The position numbers and the translations under genes were made by a program. A DNA stretch of 64,000 nucleotides from positions 3,534,001 through 3,598,000 of the forward strand of contig CM041298.1 of assembly GCA_023052935.1 (NCBI GenBank), given 5' to 3'. The first letter of the stretch is position 1. Each line of letters begins with the position of its first letter. Source of the DNA: Piezodorus guildinii. Lineage: Eukaryota > Arthropoda > Insecta > Hemiptera > Pentatomidae. The notes under the pieces were generated by a model, which saw nothing but the letters and a program-made list of their open reading frames with translations, was not told where the DNA came from and searched no databases. This document shows positions 1 to 10,809 of this stretch, one piece after another.

Positions 1-990
1 TATCAGGAGGGAGTTGTTGGGACATTTCCCCAGCACGTGAGCTCGTGTTTCTGTCTCTCTGTTGCATTTGCGACAGAGAGACCCAACATCTCTAACCTGT
101 CCGCTGACACCTGGGACTCCACGCAAGGGTGCATAATTAATGTTGAGCTTTAGGGGATTAGACCATTCAGGCCCCGAAAGTATCTGCTTTCCGTACATGA
201 ATTTATTAGCTTTCGGGGTTTCTTTAAAACGTCGTACCACAATGACCTGCCACCTGCAGCTGGCCCATTCCTCGAACGAGTTTTCTCGTAGCGACTGCCG
301 TAGAGTTCTCACACTGCGGTGTCCCTGCTCAACCTCCAATCTCTCGGCACATTCAGCAACCTCAGCTGAATAGTCCAACGTGGATTGGAACAGGGCATCC
401 GGCACATTTGAAGCCGCTGAGCAATGGACCAGTGTTGCAAATGAGCCTCCCATTGGCAACAAATCAATCCCACTCCTCGGTACCTCCTGGGAGCGTATAA
501 CATAACCATGGAGGTGTTCGCAGGGAGTCCAATGATGGCCTTTACACTCCTGCGAATCATGGTATCATTGCTCTTTATATAATATTTCTGGACACAGCTT
601 CGTGAGAGGAGCAGTTTGAAGAGGGTATGTGAGACCCGGGAACAAGTACTGGTTGACAATGTTTAGCTTCTGCTCAGATTTCAGTAAGCAAGAGGTAACA
701 AGCTTATTAAGATTTTCGTTCAACTTTGTCACCGAATCCTCGTTGAAACGAAGCTCTCCCGAGAATGAGCATCCTAAATACTTTATATTTTCTCCTTGCT
801 TCAGAGTTTGGATGCTATCTCCATTCTCAAGGGAGAGCGTCGTTGCTCCCAGCCCTCCTTTATTCAGCACGATTCCCACACTTTTGAGTGGATTTATTCC
901 TAAACCTATTTCGGCGAAGATTCTTAACACACTGTTTATTAACATTTCTGTAACTGTTTATCTATGCGAGATTACTAAAATATTACCAAC
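1..990 (-). pseudogene. R2-like non-LTR retrotransposon, C-terminal RT remnant
   Basis: This minus-strand remnant encodes the region after the RT catalytic motif of a LINE reverse transcriptase. Positions 945-565 give the thumb-like segment with LGINPLKS and NIKYLGCSFSG; 659-309 gives NDTMIRRSVKAIIGLP and YAPRRYRGVGLICCQWEAHL; about 300-1 is open to the window edge and contains the Cys-Cys-His-Cys knuckle CRKCNRETETRAHVLGKCP at about 20-75. This domain order and knuckle are typical of R2-type (R2/NeSL/R4) elements, which nick a specific target and prime reverse transcription there. Frame changes near 575 and 300, and stops near 970, mark it as dead. The YADD-containing upstream half is absent because a tandem array begins at 991. 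The 3' end lies outside the window. The R2-like call is good; the exact clade is inferred. Confidence 0.75.
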
Positions 991-1507
991 TCTTGTATCT
1001 CTATGCTAACTAACCTAACTTGTATCTCTATGCTAACTAACCTAACTTGTATCTCTATGCTAACTAACCTAACTTGTATCTCTATGCTAACTAACCTAAC
1101 TTGTATCTCTATGCTAACTAACCTACTCTTGTATCTCTATGCTAACTAACCTATCTCTATGCTAACTAACCTACTCTTGTATCTCTATGCTAACTAACCT
1201 AACTTGTAGCTCTATGCTAATTAACCTACTCTTGTATCTCTATGCTAACTAACCTATCTCTATGCTAACTAACCTATCTCTATGCTAACTAACCTAACTT
1301 GTATCTTTATGCTAACTAACCTAACTTGTATCTCTATGCTAACTAACCTAACTTGTATCTCTATGCTAACTAACCTAACTTGTATCTCTATGCTAACTAA
1401 CCTACTCTTGTATCTCTATGCTAACTAACCTATCTCTATGCTAACTAACCTACTCTTGTATCTCTATGCTAACTAACCTAACTTGTAGCTCTATGCTAAT
1501 TAACCTA
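991..1507. repeat. Tandem array, ~27-bp unit (some 20-bp variants)
   Basis: Units resemble tatctctatgctaactaac followed by ctaacttg or ctactcttg, about 20 copies, some shortened to about 20 bp. A distinctive variant (tagctctatgctaattaac) recurs at about 1206 and 1485 with the same series of unit types before it, so a block of about 279 bp was itself duplicated. The array abuts the R2-like remnant. Confidence 0.92.
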
Positions 1508-1574
1508 CGTGACATGATTGTTATCAATCAGGTCCTTCTCGAAAGTCTAATTAACATTCTTATCATGTAAAACT

Positions 1575-1787
1575 TTGAATCATGACCAAGATTGCAAAAT
1601 TGCAAGAACTACCTTTGAAAAAGAAAAGGCAGAAAGACTTCATTTGCTATTTAATATTCCTAAAGTAACAGAATTCCTTGTGAAAAGAAGATATAACTTT
1701 TATAATTCTCTAGAAGTGCTTTCAAACCCAGTTTTTAGTAGGCTTAAGGTTCCACCAGCTCCTCGGAGGTGGCAACATAGTGTCTAA
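1575..1787 (+). pseudogene. Possible LINE C-terminal scrap (70 codons)
   Basis: A short open frame reads ERLHLLFNIPKVTEFLVKRR and then YNFYNSLEVLSNPVFSRL. The pattern of a basic 'lvkRRynF.nSL...SNPV' stretch near the end recalls the C-termini of several LINE reverse transcriptases, where the last helix precedes the stop. No catalytic motif is visible and nothing upstream is in frame. It could equally be a chance ORF. From 1790 to 2570 I see only AT-rich sequence without recognisable coding. Confidence 0.25.
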
Positions 1788-2570
1788 GCTAGAGTTTCAG
1801 ATTAAAGGGTAGAGATGTCAACATTGAAGTGATATTGAATAGCAAAGGTGATAGTACTTTAAAAATATTATCTATTAACAGAAACAGCCTTAAAATGTAT
1901 CTAGATACAGTAAAAAGAAATTATTCAAAAACTATTTTGGCAAAACATGTAACTAAATTGGGGTTATGAAAAAAAAAACACAATAACTATTGGACGAAGA
2001 TAGGTTGCCTGAACAGTGTTTTAATAGGCTCATTGTCTTGATTCAATGAAAGCGGTTGATAAATACAACTGGGTATCCCAAGTAAGGCTGCTAGTCGCAC
2101 CTTCGGGCTGTACGCAGGATTTTATATGCCTGTCTACGATAGAAATAAAAAGTATGACGTAATAGAAAAAATGATAAATCACACCCTATCACTGGACATA
2201 AGCCGTGCTCTCAACTCCAATAGACATCAATACTATAGAATTATTTTAATATTAATACTCCAGAAAGCTACTTGTCTTTAGGGTCAGCATCAAAAAGTTA
2301 AGATATGTCAGTCGTTTAAGAATCAGCAGCGAAGAGAATATTAAACTTTATTTGGAAAAAAAAAAAAACATTATCACTTACAACAAATCAACTCATCAAT
2401 AACTGTGACCAATTTATCTCTAACTGCTTGTATCATATACTTCTCCTCTGTACAAAACTCAATAAATATAGAGAGAAATATTTGAGACAGTATATAACAA
2501 GTGCTTGTGGCCATCGGAACGTAGAGACCATTCTCAATATTGATAGCGTTGATAAATTTAAAAAAATATA

Positions 2571-2856
2571 CGGGATCACTTGTAGCATGGTGGCTAACAT
2601 AACAGCCTCCCATGACAAAGGTCACCGGTTCAAACCCGCAGGTGGTCCTAGGATTTTATAATGGGAGTAAAAAGTCCTTAGTTATGTCGTCCTTCGGAGG
2701 GGATGTAAAAAGGTAGTCCCGAGCCTGTGCGATGTCAGGTACTCGTTACAGATCCCTATCCTAATAATACCTGGATAGGCAAAATTTAGGAGTCCCCCGG
2801 TAGTATTGTCCGATCAGCCATAGTAGCATAAAGGGACGTTAAATAAATAAACAAAA
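2571..2856 (+). mobile_element. SINE-A copy 1 (tRNA-derived SINE, full length)
   Basis: The head has an A-box-like tgtagcatggtgg (2581-2593) and a B-box ggttcaaaccc (2627-2637), spaced as in a tRNA-type RNA polymerase III promoter. The body contains tccttagttatg, gcctgtgcgatgtcaggtac and ccatagtagcataaaggg, and ends in cgttaaataaataaac. The same layout recurs at 25022, 38948, 40006, 58371 and 60233. An 8-bp aaaatata occurs on both sides, a weak target-site duplication in an AT-rich context. Confidence 0.88.
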
Positions 2857-3218
2857 TATATTATTATATATCTCAATGTATAATTAATATAATTCTTTGT
2901 AAATTAGAAAAGAAGTAGTTCATTTTTATTATCATATTATTATTATTGTTTCTATTAATATCAATTATTATTATTTTTATTGATTTGTAGTTCTTTGATT
3001 GTATAATTGATATTTCAATAGATGTGACAGACTCTTTAAGTATTGTATGAAGTTTATTTATTATTAGTTGTATATTTGTACAAGAATATCTCTTTAGCAA
3101 TATTATTATTTAGCAAATAAAGTAATTACCTATTATTTAACAGGTTGAAAGAACATAGCTGATTGTTCAACAATTCCCATCATAATTCTACTTCTTTTTG
3201 TAGTCTAATGATAATAAC

Positions 3219-3280
3219 ATATATGACTAATTCTAACATATATATGTGACTAATTCTAACATATATATATGACTAATTCT

Positions 3281-3337
<57 letters not shown>

Positions 3338-3412
3338 CTAATTCTAACATATATATGTGACTAATTCTAACATATATATGTGACTAATTCTAACATATAT
3401 ATGTGACTAATC
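3219..3412. repeat. ~23-bp tandem repeat containing an (AT)n expansion
   Basis: Units of gactaattctaacatatata(tgt) are repeated about seven times, and one unit's at tract has expanded into an (AT)n run at about 3284-3335. The last unit runs into the left arm of the hammerhead-like locus at 3403. Confidence 0.85.
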
Positions 3413-3498
3413 CAAAAGAAATAATTACGTTTCGGTCTCAAGGGCTATTTACAAACGTCAATTTTGAAAATAAAGTCAATTATTTTGGATTGGCCACA
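3403..3498 (-). other. Inverted-repeat locus with degenerate hammerhead-like core
   Basis: Left arm about 3403-3427 and right arm about 3475-3498 are imperfect inverted complements built around 'aatccaaaa..aataatt'. On the minus strand the loop contains CCTTGAGACCGAAACGT, matching the GAAAC half of the core shared by the loci at 3748, 4016, 4751, 5841, 25645 and 61295. CTGATGA is not conserved here. Confidence 0.5.
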
Positions 3499-3747
3499 TA
3501 TATATCTCACATATTTTCTATTTTTTTTTTTTTTTAACCTAAACCAAATTGAAGTTTTGTAGTCAAAACATTTTACTCACTGAATAAATTCACTCGTTCT
3601 AAAGAAATTTGAGGAGTCAATACTCACCTGCAAATATAAAAAACAAATAATTAAAGAATTTCAGTAGATAGTAATATAGCCATAGTAATATAATTATTAT
3701 AGAGCAACAGGGAGAATAATCAGTAAAATATTGTTATATTGAATTTT

Positions 3748-3780
3748 GCCGACGTTTCGGCCTTTGTTCTATCAAAGAGA
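3748..3780 (-). other. Hammerhead-like core, degenerate
   Basis: Minus strand: CTTTGATAGAACAAAGG, then CCGAAACGTCGGC. It shares the GAAACGTYGG block of the family. The upstream CTGATGA is degraded to TTTGATAG. No convincing second arm was found within about 200 bp, so this may be a truncated copy. Confidence 0.45.
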
Positions 3781-4015
3781 TATAAATATTTATTTATAGA
3801 TACATAATCGTGAATAGCATAATTAAAAGAGGGAAAATATTATAACTTCAAAACGGTTCTTCAAAGTGGAATAGTAAAATAGGTTATATTTAGAGAAATA
3901 AGATAAAATAAGTGTCCATCTTGAAAGGAGGCCGTAAGACTGCCTTATTGACTAATCTCGACTATACGTATTGAGAATCGAACAAGACGGTCTAAAACAT
4001 CCGTAAAGATCATCT

Positions 4016-4186
4016 TATTAATAAAGTTGGAGAATGATATTTAACTTGACCACACTTTTATTAAATATTAATGCACGACGTTTCGACTATAATGCCATCT
4101 TGAAGTGCAGGGAACAATTTGATCTGCCAGCACAAAATATTTAATAAAATAGTTGTGAAGTTAAATATCATTCTCCGACTTTATTA
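4016..4186 (-). mobile_element. Palindromic element with hammerhead-like core (locus b)
   Basis: Arms at about 4018-4069 and 4133-4185 are inverted complements over roughly 50 bp with a few mismatches. On the minus strand the loop reads TTCAAGATGGCATTATAGTC followed by GAAACGTC. Directly around the core TGCAC and GTGCA can pair, as helix I of a type I hammerhead would. The CUGAUGA box is degenerate (TCAAGATG). No clear target-site duplication was found. Function as a ribozyme is inference. Confidence 0.6.
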
Positions 4187-4750
4187 TATAATTAAATTTT
4201 GTAGTTACATGCCTTTATTTGATATCCTGTAAATATGTATATGTATCCCTTATTGCTTTTTGGTTTAGTCAATTACTGTTTGCTGTGTTACTGTTTGTTA
4301 TTGTACTTTTATTGAATTTCCGCAAGTGAACTCCTCTCCCACACAAGATTTTGCTTTAGTGCGATAGGGACTTCTACTTGCATTATACAAATGTCTGTCA
4401 TTTGATTTAAATAAAGAAGTTATTAATCAAATATATATATAAATGCATATATTTAGATTCGAAATATATGGTATTGTCTCAAAACATAATTTGATGCTTC
4501 TTTCTGTATTCTATCTCTAAGGATGTTTGGCGCTCAGTCAGCTGAGCGCATCACACAGGCTCGGGGCCACCATTTTATGCCTCCTCCAAAATACGCCATT
4601 ACCTAGGCTTTACCACTACCTTCCATGGGAGGCCTTTATCATAGCCCCTACATCACAGGTGACCCTGTATATTTTGGTCCTTGCCAATAGTCATTCGAAA
4701 TTCAGAAGGAAGATAGTTCAGGTAGCGGTCAAGAAAAAAAAAAAATTAAT

Positions 4751-4790
4751 ACGGACGTTTCGACCTTTATTTTAGTTCTTCATCAGGATA
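4751..4790 (-). other. Hammerhead-like core with exact CTGATGA and GAAAC
   Basis: Minus strand: ATCCTGATGAAGAACTAAAA, then TAAAGGTCGAAACGTCCG. Both conserved boxes of the hammerhead core (CUGAUGA, GAAA) are present in the right order and spacing, but helix II is weak and no inverted-repeat arms were found. 4190-4745 is AT-rich sequence with no recognisable gene. Confidence 0.5.
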
Positions 4791-5840
4791 TCCCAACGTA
4801 AAAGTTAAAAGATACAGACGAAATGTCAGTTTTAATTATAACACAATTCTGAAGCGGAATTTTATTCTGAAGAGATTATAATGAGCTGTTATTAATCCTC
4901 CTATTCATGAAAATGTTTACTCCAATCGACCCCACATTTTTTAGTGTTAGTACCATAAAGAAGTCAGTACCATCGAGAAGTTAGCACCATGAAATATGCC
5001 AGTTGAAACATTCCAAAAATAGTCTCATTGGGTCCCTAAAACATTTCTCACCCTAAACCGCTTCAGTAGACCTCATTAAGTGAGATACTTTGATGCTAAG
5101 CAAAGAACAGGCCAAGATGTTAACCAACATTGTGGTTATCAAAGCGGCGGAGAGCTTTGCAATTACTTCTAGAGGCAAATCCTTGCTCTCTACACTATAA
5201 CAAACACTAGCTCTACATGGAAGAATTGAACATTCCAAGTGTGACATAATTGCTCGTGTTCACTTACAGATACTTTTTACTGTACAATCACAATCATAAA
5301 ATTGGTCATTTTTTTACATTTTTCAAATAATAAGCATTAAGAGCAGAAGATGTATGATGTATCGCAGAAGAGAATCAAGTATATTTGATTTCTTTTTGAG
5401 CATTTCAATAAATATATGTACCTTCTTGAATAAGTTTTAAAATGTAGATTATTTTTAGTTATTTAACGTCATTTTTAGCTGATTAGGTAATTAGGCTATC
5501 GGACTACATTAAATTGGAAGCCTATATTTTGCCTACCCGTGATTAATTAGGATGTGTATTTTTAACGAGTACCCGACTTGTTGATGACATTGTTATCTCA
5601 TTGAAGGACGGCAAAACGAAGGATTTTTCACTTCATTTAAAAAAATATTAGAAGCATCTGCCAGGTCGAAATTAAATTTTAGTTATTCAATGTTTCCCGG
5701 ATTGAAGTAGACTGCTAGAGCCTCGTTATGTTTTCTTCGTTTCCATTTCTCTTGCTAGGCCATTTCTAGAATACTGAGTTTCGATAGAGGTACTTGGCAG
5801 GCACTGAACGGTATACAGAGTAACCCACTAAAAATCGAAA

Positions 5841-6116
5841 TATCTACTTAATACTGGAAGGAATTAGTCCGGATGGTGGTCATTAAATGAAACAACTAAA
5901 TAGTTTCAACTATTTTATTGTTTGCCAACGTTTCGACCCCCTTTGTGGGTCATCATCAGGGCGCATGGTGGGAGAATGGAAACTAGTAAACGTTGGCAAA
6001 CAATAAAATAGTTGAAACTATTCAGTTGTTTCATTTAATGACCGCCACCCGGACTAATTCCTTCCAGTAATTCTCAACGGTCAACTAATTACATCCACAA
6101 CTATCTACTTAATACT
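5841..6116 (-). mobile_element. Palindromic mobile element with hammerhead-like core and 15-bp TSD (locus d)
   Basis: A 15-bp direct repeat tatctacttaatact lies at 5841-5855 and 6102-6116. Between them are near-perfect inverted arms of about 80 bp (about 5852-5932 and 5988-6068) and a 33-bp unpaired piece (6069-6101). The minus-strand loop holds GCCCTGATGATGACCCACAA followed by AGGGGGTCGAAACGTTGGC: exact CTGATGA, a 5-bp GACCC/GGGTC helix II, GAAAC, then GTT, the expected position of a cleavable NUH. GCC before the box pairs with GGC after GTT, and the long arms extend that helix I. It is the best-preserved copy. Mobility is supported by the direct repeats; self-cleavage is inferred. Confidence 0.75.
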
Positions 6117-6639
6117 TAGAATGTAGAATGTCCTTATTATTGAAATGATTCTATGAAGAAGTACGCGAAAACTTTTTGTTTGTTGTTACCACCGTAATAG
6201 ACAAAACAGAAGACTCACCTCCTTAGCACATCCTGATTGATCGATCCCTCAGCCAATAAGATGAAATATTAAGGTCTGTTTGGTCCAAGTTGGACACGAC
6301 CCAGAACACACACTCGTGCAATCCCAGGTTTGCTTCCTCAATGATTGATCAGGTAGCCGACGTAGTTGTAGTCGGCGGTCTTCGGTCTAGGTCATCCCAG
6401 GCTGTCATCGCGGTGGCTTGCTTAATGTATATATATAATACTGAGCAAACACGTGCGAGGAGGTCGTATTACGTCGTGTGTTATTATTACGTCGTATTAT
6501 ACCTGTCCTTATTGTTTTGTAGAACTACTTTGGAATTATAACTGCCTCAACATCTCTCATCATGAGCGAGATTAAGACTTTAAGAATCGAACAAGGTGAA
6601 ATCCAACTTCAAAAGTAATATAAAAACAATATATTTTTG

Positions 6640-7120
6640 CTATTTTATCCTTTAGTTAGATATAGAATTAATTTAACTTATTTTTTTATCAATACTAACA
6701 TGGTTCATTTTTTGGAAGTTCCAGGTAGTTTAGAAGTTTATTTTTTTTTTAATTTCAGCCATTTAAGCCTTTACAGACTATTTTAATTTGAATGAAAACC
6801 CCATTGAATTCTACACCGATATAGCGTTTTTAATCAAAATCGTTAGGGCCGTTTTTAAGAAAATCCTAAGAAGGTGCAAAATGCATGGTATAAAGTGGCT
6901 CTCCTGGTTAGCTGATTTTTATGAAAACGTTGCTGTAACATCTCGGGCGTATAGTTGTCTCAAATATGAAATTTAAGTAATGTACGATTTTCGTTTTCAT
7001 GCCCGACTTAGCACAAACACACGGACATACACACAGACCTTTACCGTTGAAAACTGGAATTCAAAAATTTAAAACGATCGCAATTCTTACCCTTACTATA
7101 TATTTTATGTATTTAATTAA
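6640..7120 (+). mobile_element. Family X dispersed repeat, 3' half
   Basis: It matches the other family X copies in order: tttatcctttagttag, aaaatcgttag.gccgtttt, ggtgcaaaatgcatgg.ataa, tgctgtaacatctcgggcgt, tagttgtct, acacacgga, and the right-end block aaaacgatcgcaat..ttacccttactatata. No coding capacity beyond short frames. Upstream, 4800-5840 and 6120-6640 show no gene I recognise; 6290-6541 is an isolated open frame without motifs. Confidence 0.8.
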
Positions 7121-7149
7121 TTAATAAGAGATTGTGTCTTTTGGAAATC

Positions 7150-7960
7150 AACGCCTCAATTCGAGAGGGGAATAATTAGAAATACACGCATCCACTGCTT
7201 AGGGTGTAAAAACCAATGACATTTATCAGCTTCTAAAACTGCCAACAGTAGAAGATACCTTGAGGCGGCTTCTTCGAACAGTATTTGAACTAAACGCCTC
7301 GAAGCACAAAGCGGTGGTTGTTGGCTCATCGAAGGATATCGGATGATAACATAAAGATATACTCTGAGTACCCCAACCTCAACAAAGTACCTTGCTACGT
7401 ATCTAGGGCAGGGGAGAAGGATTTGTGTTAAAGAAAAAACAAGAAAGTAGTAACTAGGATTAGCCAAAGAGAGTATCTTCAGTTATTTAATTAACTGGGG
7501 GAGGGAGGTTGTCTACATTAGGAAAACCTTGCGTACGTCGGGTAATTGTCTTCGAGCCAACATCTTACCCGTTTAGGAGATTCGGAACTGCAGCACATCG
7601 CGGACATAGCAGCCCCATTGCCTCCGGATATATATAGACCTCTAGGAAGCAGGGGACATCGCGATGACCATCCTCGGACAGAAGATGGTCGCCAAGGAGG
7701 TTGTTCCTTGAGTGATAGCAACGAGGTATGTGGTGAGATCCTGTCCTCTTGCATTCCTTGTAGTTAGTAATGTGTTTCACTTCACCTAGCTCCTTGGTAC
7801 ATCTTATATATATCAAGTTATCCTTGGCATTTCCTAATGATCGTAGCCCTACCTCTATTCACCACCACCGGCGGACTCTGTGCAATCTTACTCTTATAGG
7901 ATAAGTATTTCCGATTCATTTTGCTAATTAGGAATTTCACCTTACCTATATCTGTCTGAT
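7150..7960. other. Unassigned, less AT-rich stretch
   Basis: This stretch has more balanced composition than its neighbours and several overlapping open frames on both strands (for example 7156-7467 minus and 7546-7767 plus), none with a motif I recognise. It may be a decayed gene or element, or unique sequence. A short (AT)n follows at about 7974-7992. Confidence 0.3.
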
Positions 7961-8110
7961 TGCCTATATCTAAATATATATATATATATATAATGATAAC
8001 GCGATTTTGGTTCCCGCGAACTCCTTCAAAACCACACGACGGATTTTGATTCGGTTTTCACCATCTTAAATAAAATAACTTTGAATTTAGCTTTTCTCTA
8101 AACCGGAAAA

Positions 8111-10809
8111 TTTTTTTTTTTTTTTTTTTTTATTGAGAAATATTACAGTTTGTTACATAATGAACATTAGTAATAGAGATGTAGTACACATTCATACAAA
8201 TATACAGAATAATGATAGTAAAGTCAAATTACATAAAATCGGAAATAAATAAATTCGAATTTATACAAGAAAATAACAATTAAAAAAAAAACAACAACAA
8301 ACAAATCAAAACAACAACCTGTAGTAGAGATAAATACAAGTTGGGAAATAAACAAAAATCATACAAGCAAACTTAACTATATACAATATATACAATCTGC
8401 TAAAGGGACCCTAGACTCCGCTGCTCCCTCCACAAGTGGGGGGAGAAGCCGAATCCAAGAGATCCCAGCGCCTCTCACCCGCCGCTTCACTGGTGTAAGC
8501 CAGTGGAGGCCGAGCTAGGGCGGAATAGCCCCAAACATACAGTACATGAGTGGAGGATCTGACCAGTGTCAGAACTCCAGAATAAAAGTTTACAAAACGT
8601 CGCGGGGCCACTGCCGTTTCAATCTTCGAGGAGGATTGTAGGGATGGGTGGAGCTGGAGAGCGATTGAGCAAGAGGATTAGGGTGATGAAGAAGGTTCTG
8701 ATGGAATTTGGAAAATTTGGATGGTACCAGGTCTAAAATAAATGGAATATTAAGGTCGTGGTGTAGGGTACAGTTGGTAACGTAATAAGGAGCATTAACT
8801 ATTGTTCGAAGGACTTTGGATTGGAAGGATTGGATACGTTTGATGTTAGAATGTTTAGTTGTCCCCCATAGTTCAAGTCCGTAGGCCCATATAGGTTTCA
8901 GTACTGTCTTATATATTAGTAATTTGTTGTCGACTGTAAGATGAGATTTTCTGTCCAGTAGTTTGTATAACCGGCCGAATCTGCGGTTGAGTTCTATCCT
9001 TTTAAGTCTTGTATGTGGGTTCCACGTCAGTCTTTTGTCTAGTAAAAAGCCAAGGTACCGGACTGTGTCTGAGGAAGGAAGCGGTATGGAATTGAATTTA
9101 ACTGTTGGACAGGATTTACGTCGAAGGGTGAAAGTAACGTGTGTGCATTTGCTTTCGTTTACCTTAATTCGCCAAGCCTTACACCAGTCTTCGACAAGGG
9201 AAAGGGCCTTTGGAGATTTAGCGATGCTACTTCAGGATCGGAATCGGATGATAAAATGGCTGTGTCATCAGCAAATGTTGCCAGAAAGGTTTTGGGATCG
9301 GTAGGGATATCGGCGGTGTAGAGGATGTAGAGGACGGGTCCTAAGACGCTGCCTTGAGGAACACCGGCCTCAACAGAATAATGTTTGGAAAATTCGGAAC
9401 CACAACGAACTCGGAAGGAGCGGTTTGATAAATAGGATCGGAGGATTAGGTATAAAGATTGAGGTAAATGGGTTTTGAGCTTAAAGAGCAGTCCCGGGTG
9501 CCACACCCGGTCAAAAGCTTGAGCTATGTCCAGAAAGGCACCCGAACAATACTCCTTGCACTCAAGGGCGGAGGAAATGTGGTCTACAACTCGGAGTCCT
9601 TGCTGAACCGTGGAATGTTGAGGACGGAATCCAAACTGGTGTGGAGGAAAATTATGAAATTTGGCTAGGATTCGTTTTAATAGGAGTTTTTCGAAGATTT
9701 TGGAGAGGATCGGAAGAAGGCTAATAGGTCTGTAGGATGACGTACAGTTGGAGGGTTTGCCTGGTTTTAGGAAAAGGATGATAGTCGAGTGTTTCCACAA
9801 CAGAGGGAAATAGGTAGTGCGTAGGATACAGTTATAGATATATGTAAGGAATGTAATGGCTTTAGATGGAAGTTGTCTTAAGATTTGAGGAGTAAGGAGA
9901 TCGTATCCAGGGGATTTACGGAGAGGAAGCTTTTTAAGAAGATATTTGACCTCAGAGGGATTGATTGCTTTAGGTGGTAAGGAAATTGGTATCGGTGACG
10001 TAAGGAACTCTTCAACTATTGCGGTATGGGTTGGATTGAGATCGGAATGAGGAGTGAATACCTTGGAAAGGTGTAGTGCGAATTCCTGGGCCCTATCTTT
10101 GTCAGAAGCAGCCCAGGAATTATCACTACGCCGGAGAGGATGGGATATCAGAGGGGATTTAAGAATTCTCTTCGTGACATTCCACAAGGAATTGTCACGA
10201 GTCGAGAGAGAGGAGAGGTAGGAATTGTAGGATTGGGAACGGAAGATCGCCAACTCCCGCTTTAATTGTCTACAATAAAAGTTATAGGAGTGGCGATCTG
10301 ATGGGTGACGGGTGCGTTGCCATAATGCTCTGGCTCGGCGTTTAGTGTGGATTAGGTCTAGGAGGTGTTGTGGTAATTGGTTTTTGTAAGGATTTATTTG
10401 GGAGTGCTTGGGAAAGGAGGCAGTCCAGGCGGCTTGTTGAATCGAGGTTGTAAAGGAATAGACGGCATTGTCAAGGTCAGTTTGGGTTTTGAGAGTCACT
10501 TTGAGGTCAATATCATTGGTGAGGATTTCGCGGAAGAGGTTCCAGTTGATAGGGCCTCTGATGAATGACGGTGGGACAGGTTTAGGAATAGGTGTTAAGG
10601 ATACATTTAGGATCAGTGGACTATGGTCAGAGGATAGTTCATCAAGGCGAGTTACGGAATAGTTCAGGGAGCCTAATCCGCTGTGGATGAAGAAGTCAAG
10701 GATGTCTGGATTACGGTTAGGATCTGTTGGCCAGTAGGTAGGGGAGTTGGGAGGTAGGAGATTAAGGCGTCGGGAGTTGAGTGCAGCCTGCAATGTCCGT
10801 CCACGAGTA
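8111..10809 (-). mobile_element. Jockey-clade LINE, 5'-truncated, with TSD and poly(A)
   Basis: The element runs on the minus strand from 10809 to a poly(A) tail (poly-T at about 8111-8131 on the plus strand) preceded by an AATAAA signal. An 11-bp direct repeat aaaccggaaaa flanks it at 8100-8110 and 10810-10820, and both sides belong to one family Y repeat. Insertion was by target-primed reverse transcription, with 5' truncation inside the endonuclease domain. The 3' UTR is about 460 bp (8132-8589), AT-rich towards its end. The clean ends and nearly intact ORF suggest a fairly recent insertion. Confidence 0.92.
8590..10809 (-). pseudogene. Jockey ORF2: partial endonuclease plus reverse transcriptase, one frameshift
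   Basis: The frame enters from the truncated 5' end (no native start) with the end of the AP-like endonuclease: SPTYWPT, NPDILDFFI and the catalytic-loop SDHSP at about 10617-10631. The reverse transcriptase follows: SYRPISLLPILSKIFEKLLL, HQFGFRPQHST, FLDIAQAFDRVWH, AGVPQGSVLGP (about 9338-9370) and FADD (9264-9275), so the three catalytic aspartates are present. Near 9209-9213 a one-base loss shifts the frame, ending the first frame at 9159; the other frame continues through DWCKAWRIKVNE, YLGFLLDKRLTWNPH, PIWAYGLELWGT and LRTIVNAPYYVTN to a TAA at 8590. The enzyme would copy its own RNA at a nicked target. It is inactive here because of the missing 5' part and the frameshift. Confidence 0.92.

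Noticed and set aside
991..1507. Telomere-like repeat (ctaacctaac within the array)
   Set aside because: The insect telomere motif TTAGG would be a pure 5-bp array; here the string is part of a 27-bp unit and not repeated as pentamers.
9468..10662. Plus-strand ORFs within 9468-10662
   Set aside because: They are antisense shadows of the Jockey reverse-transcriptase frame.
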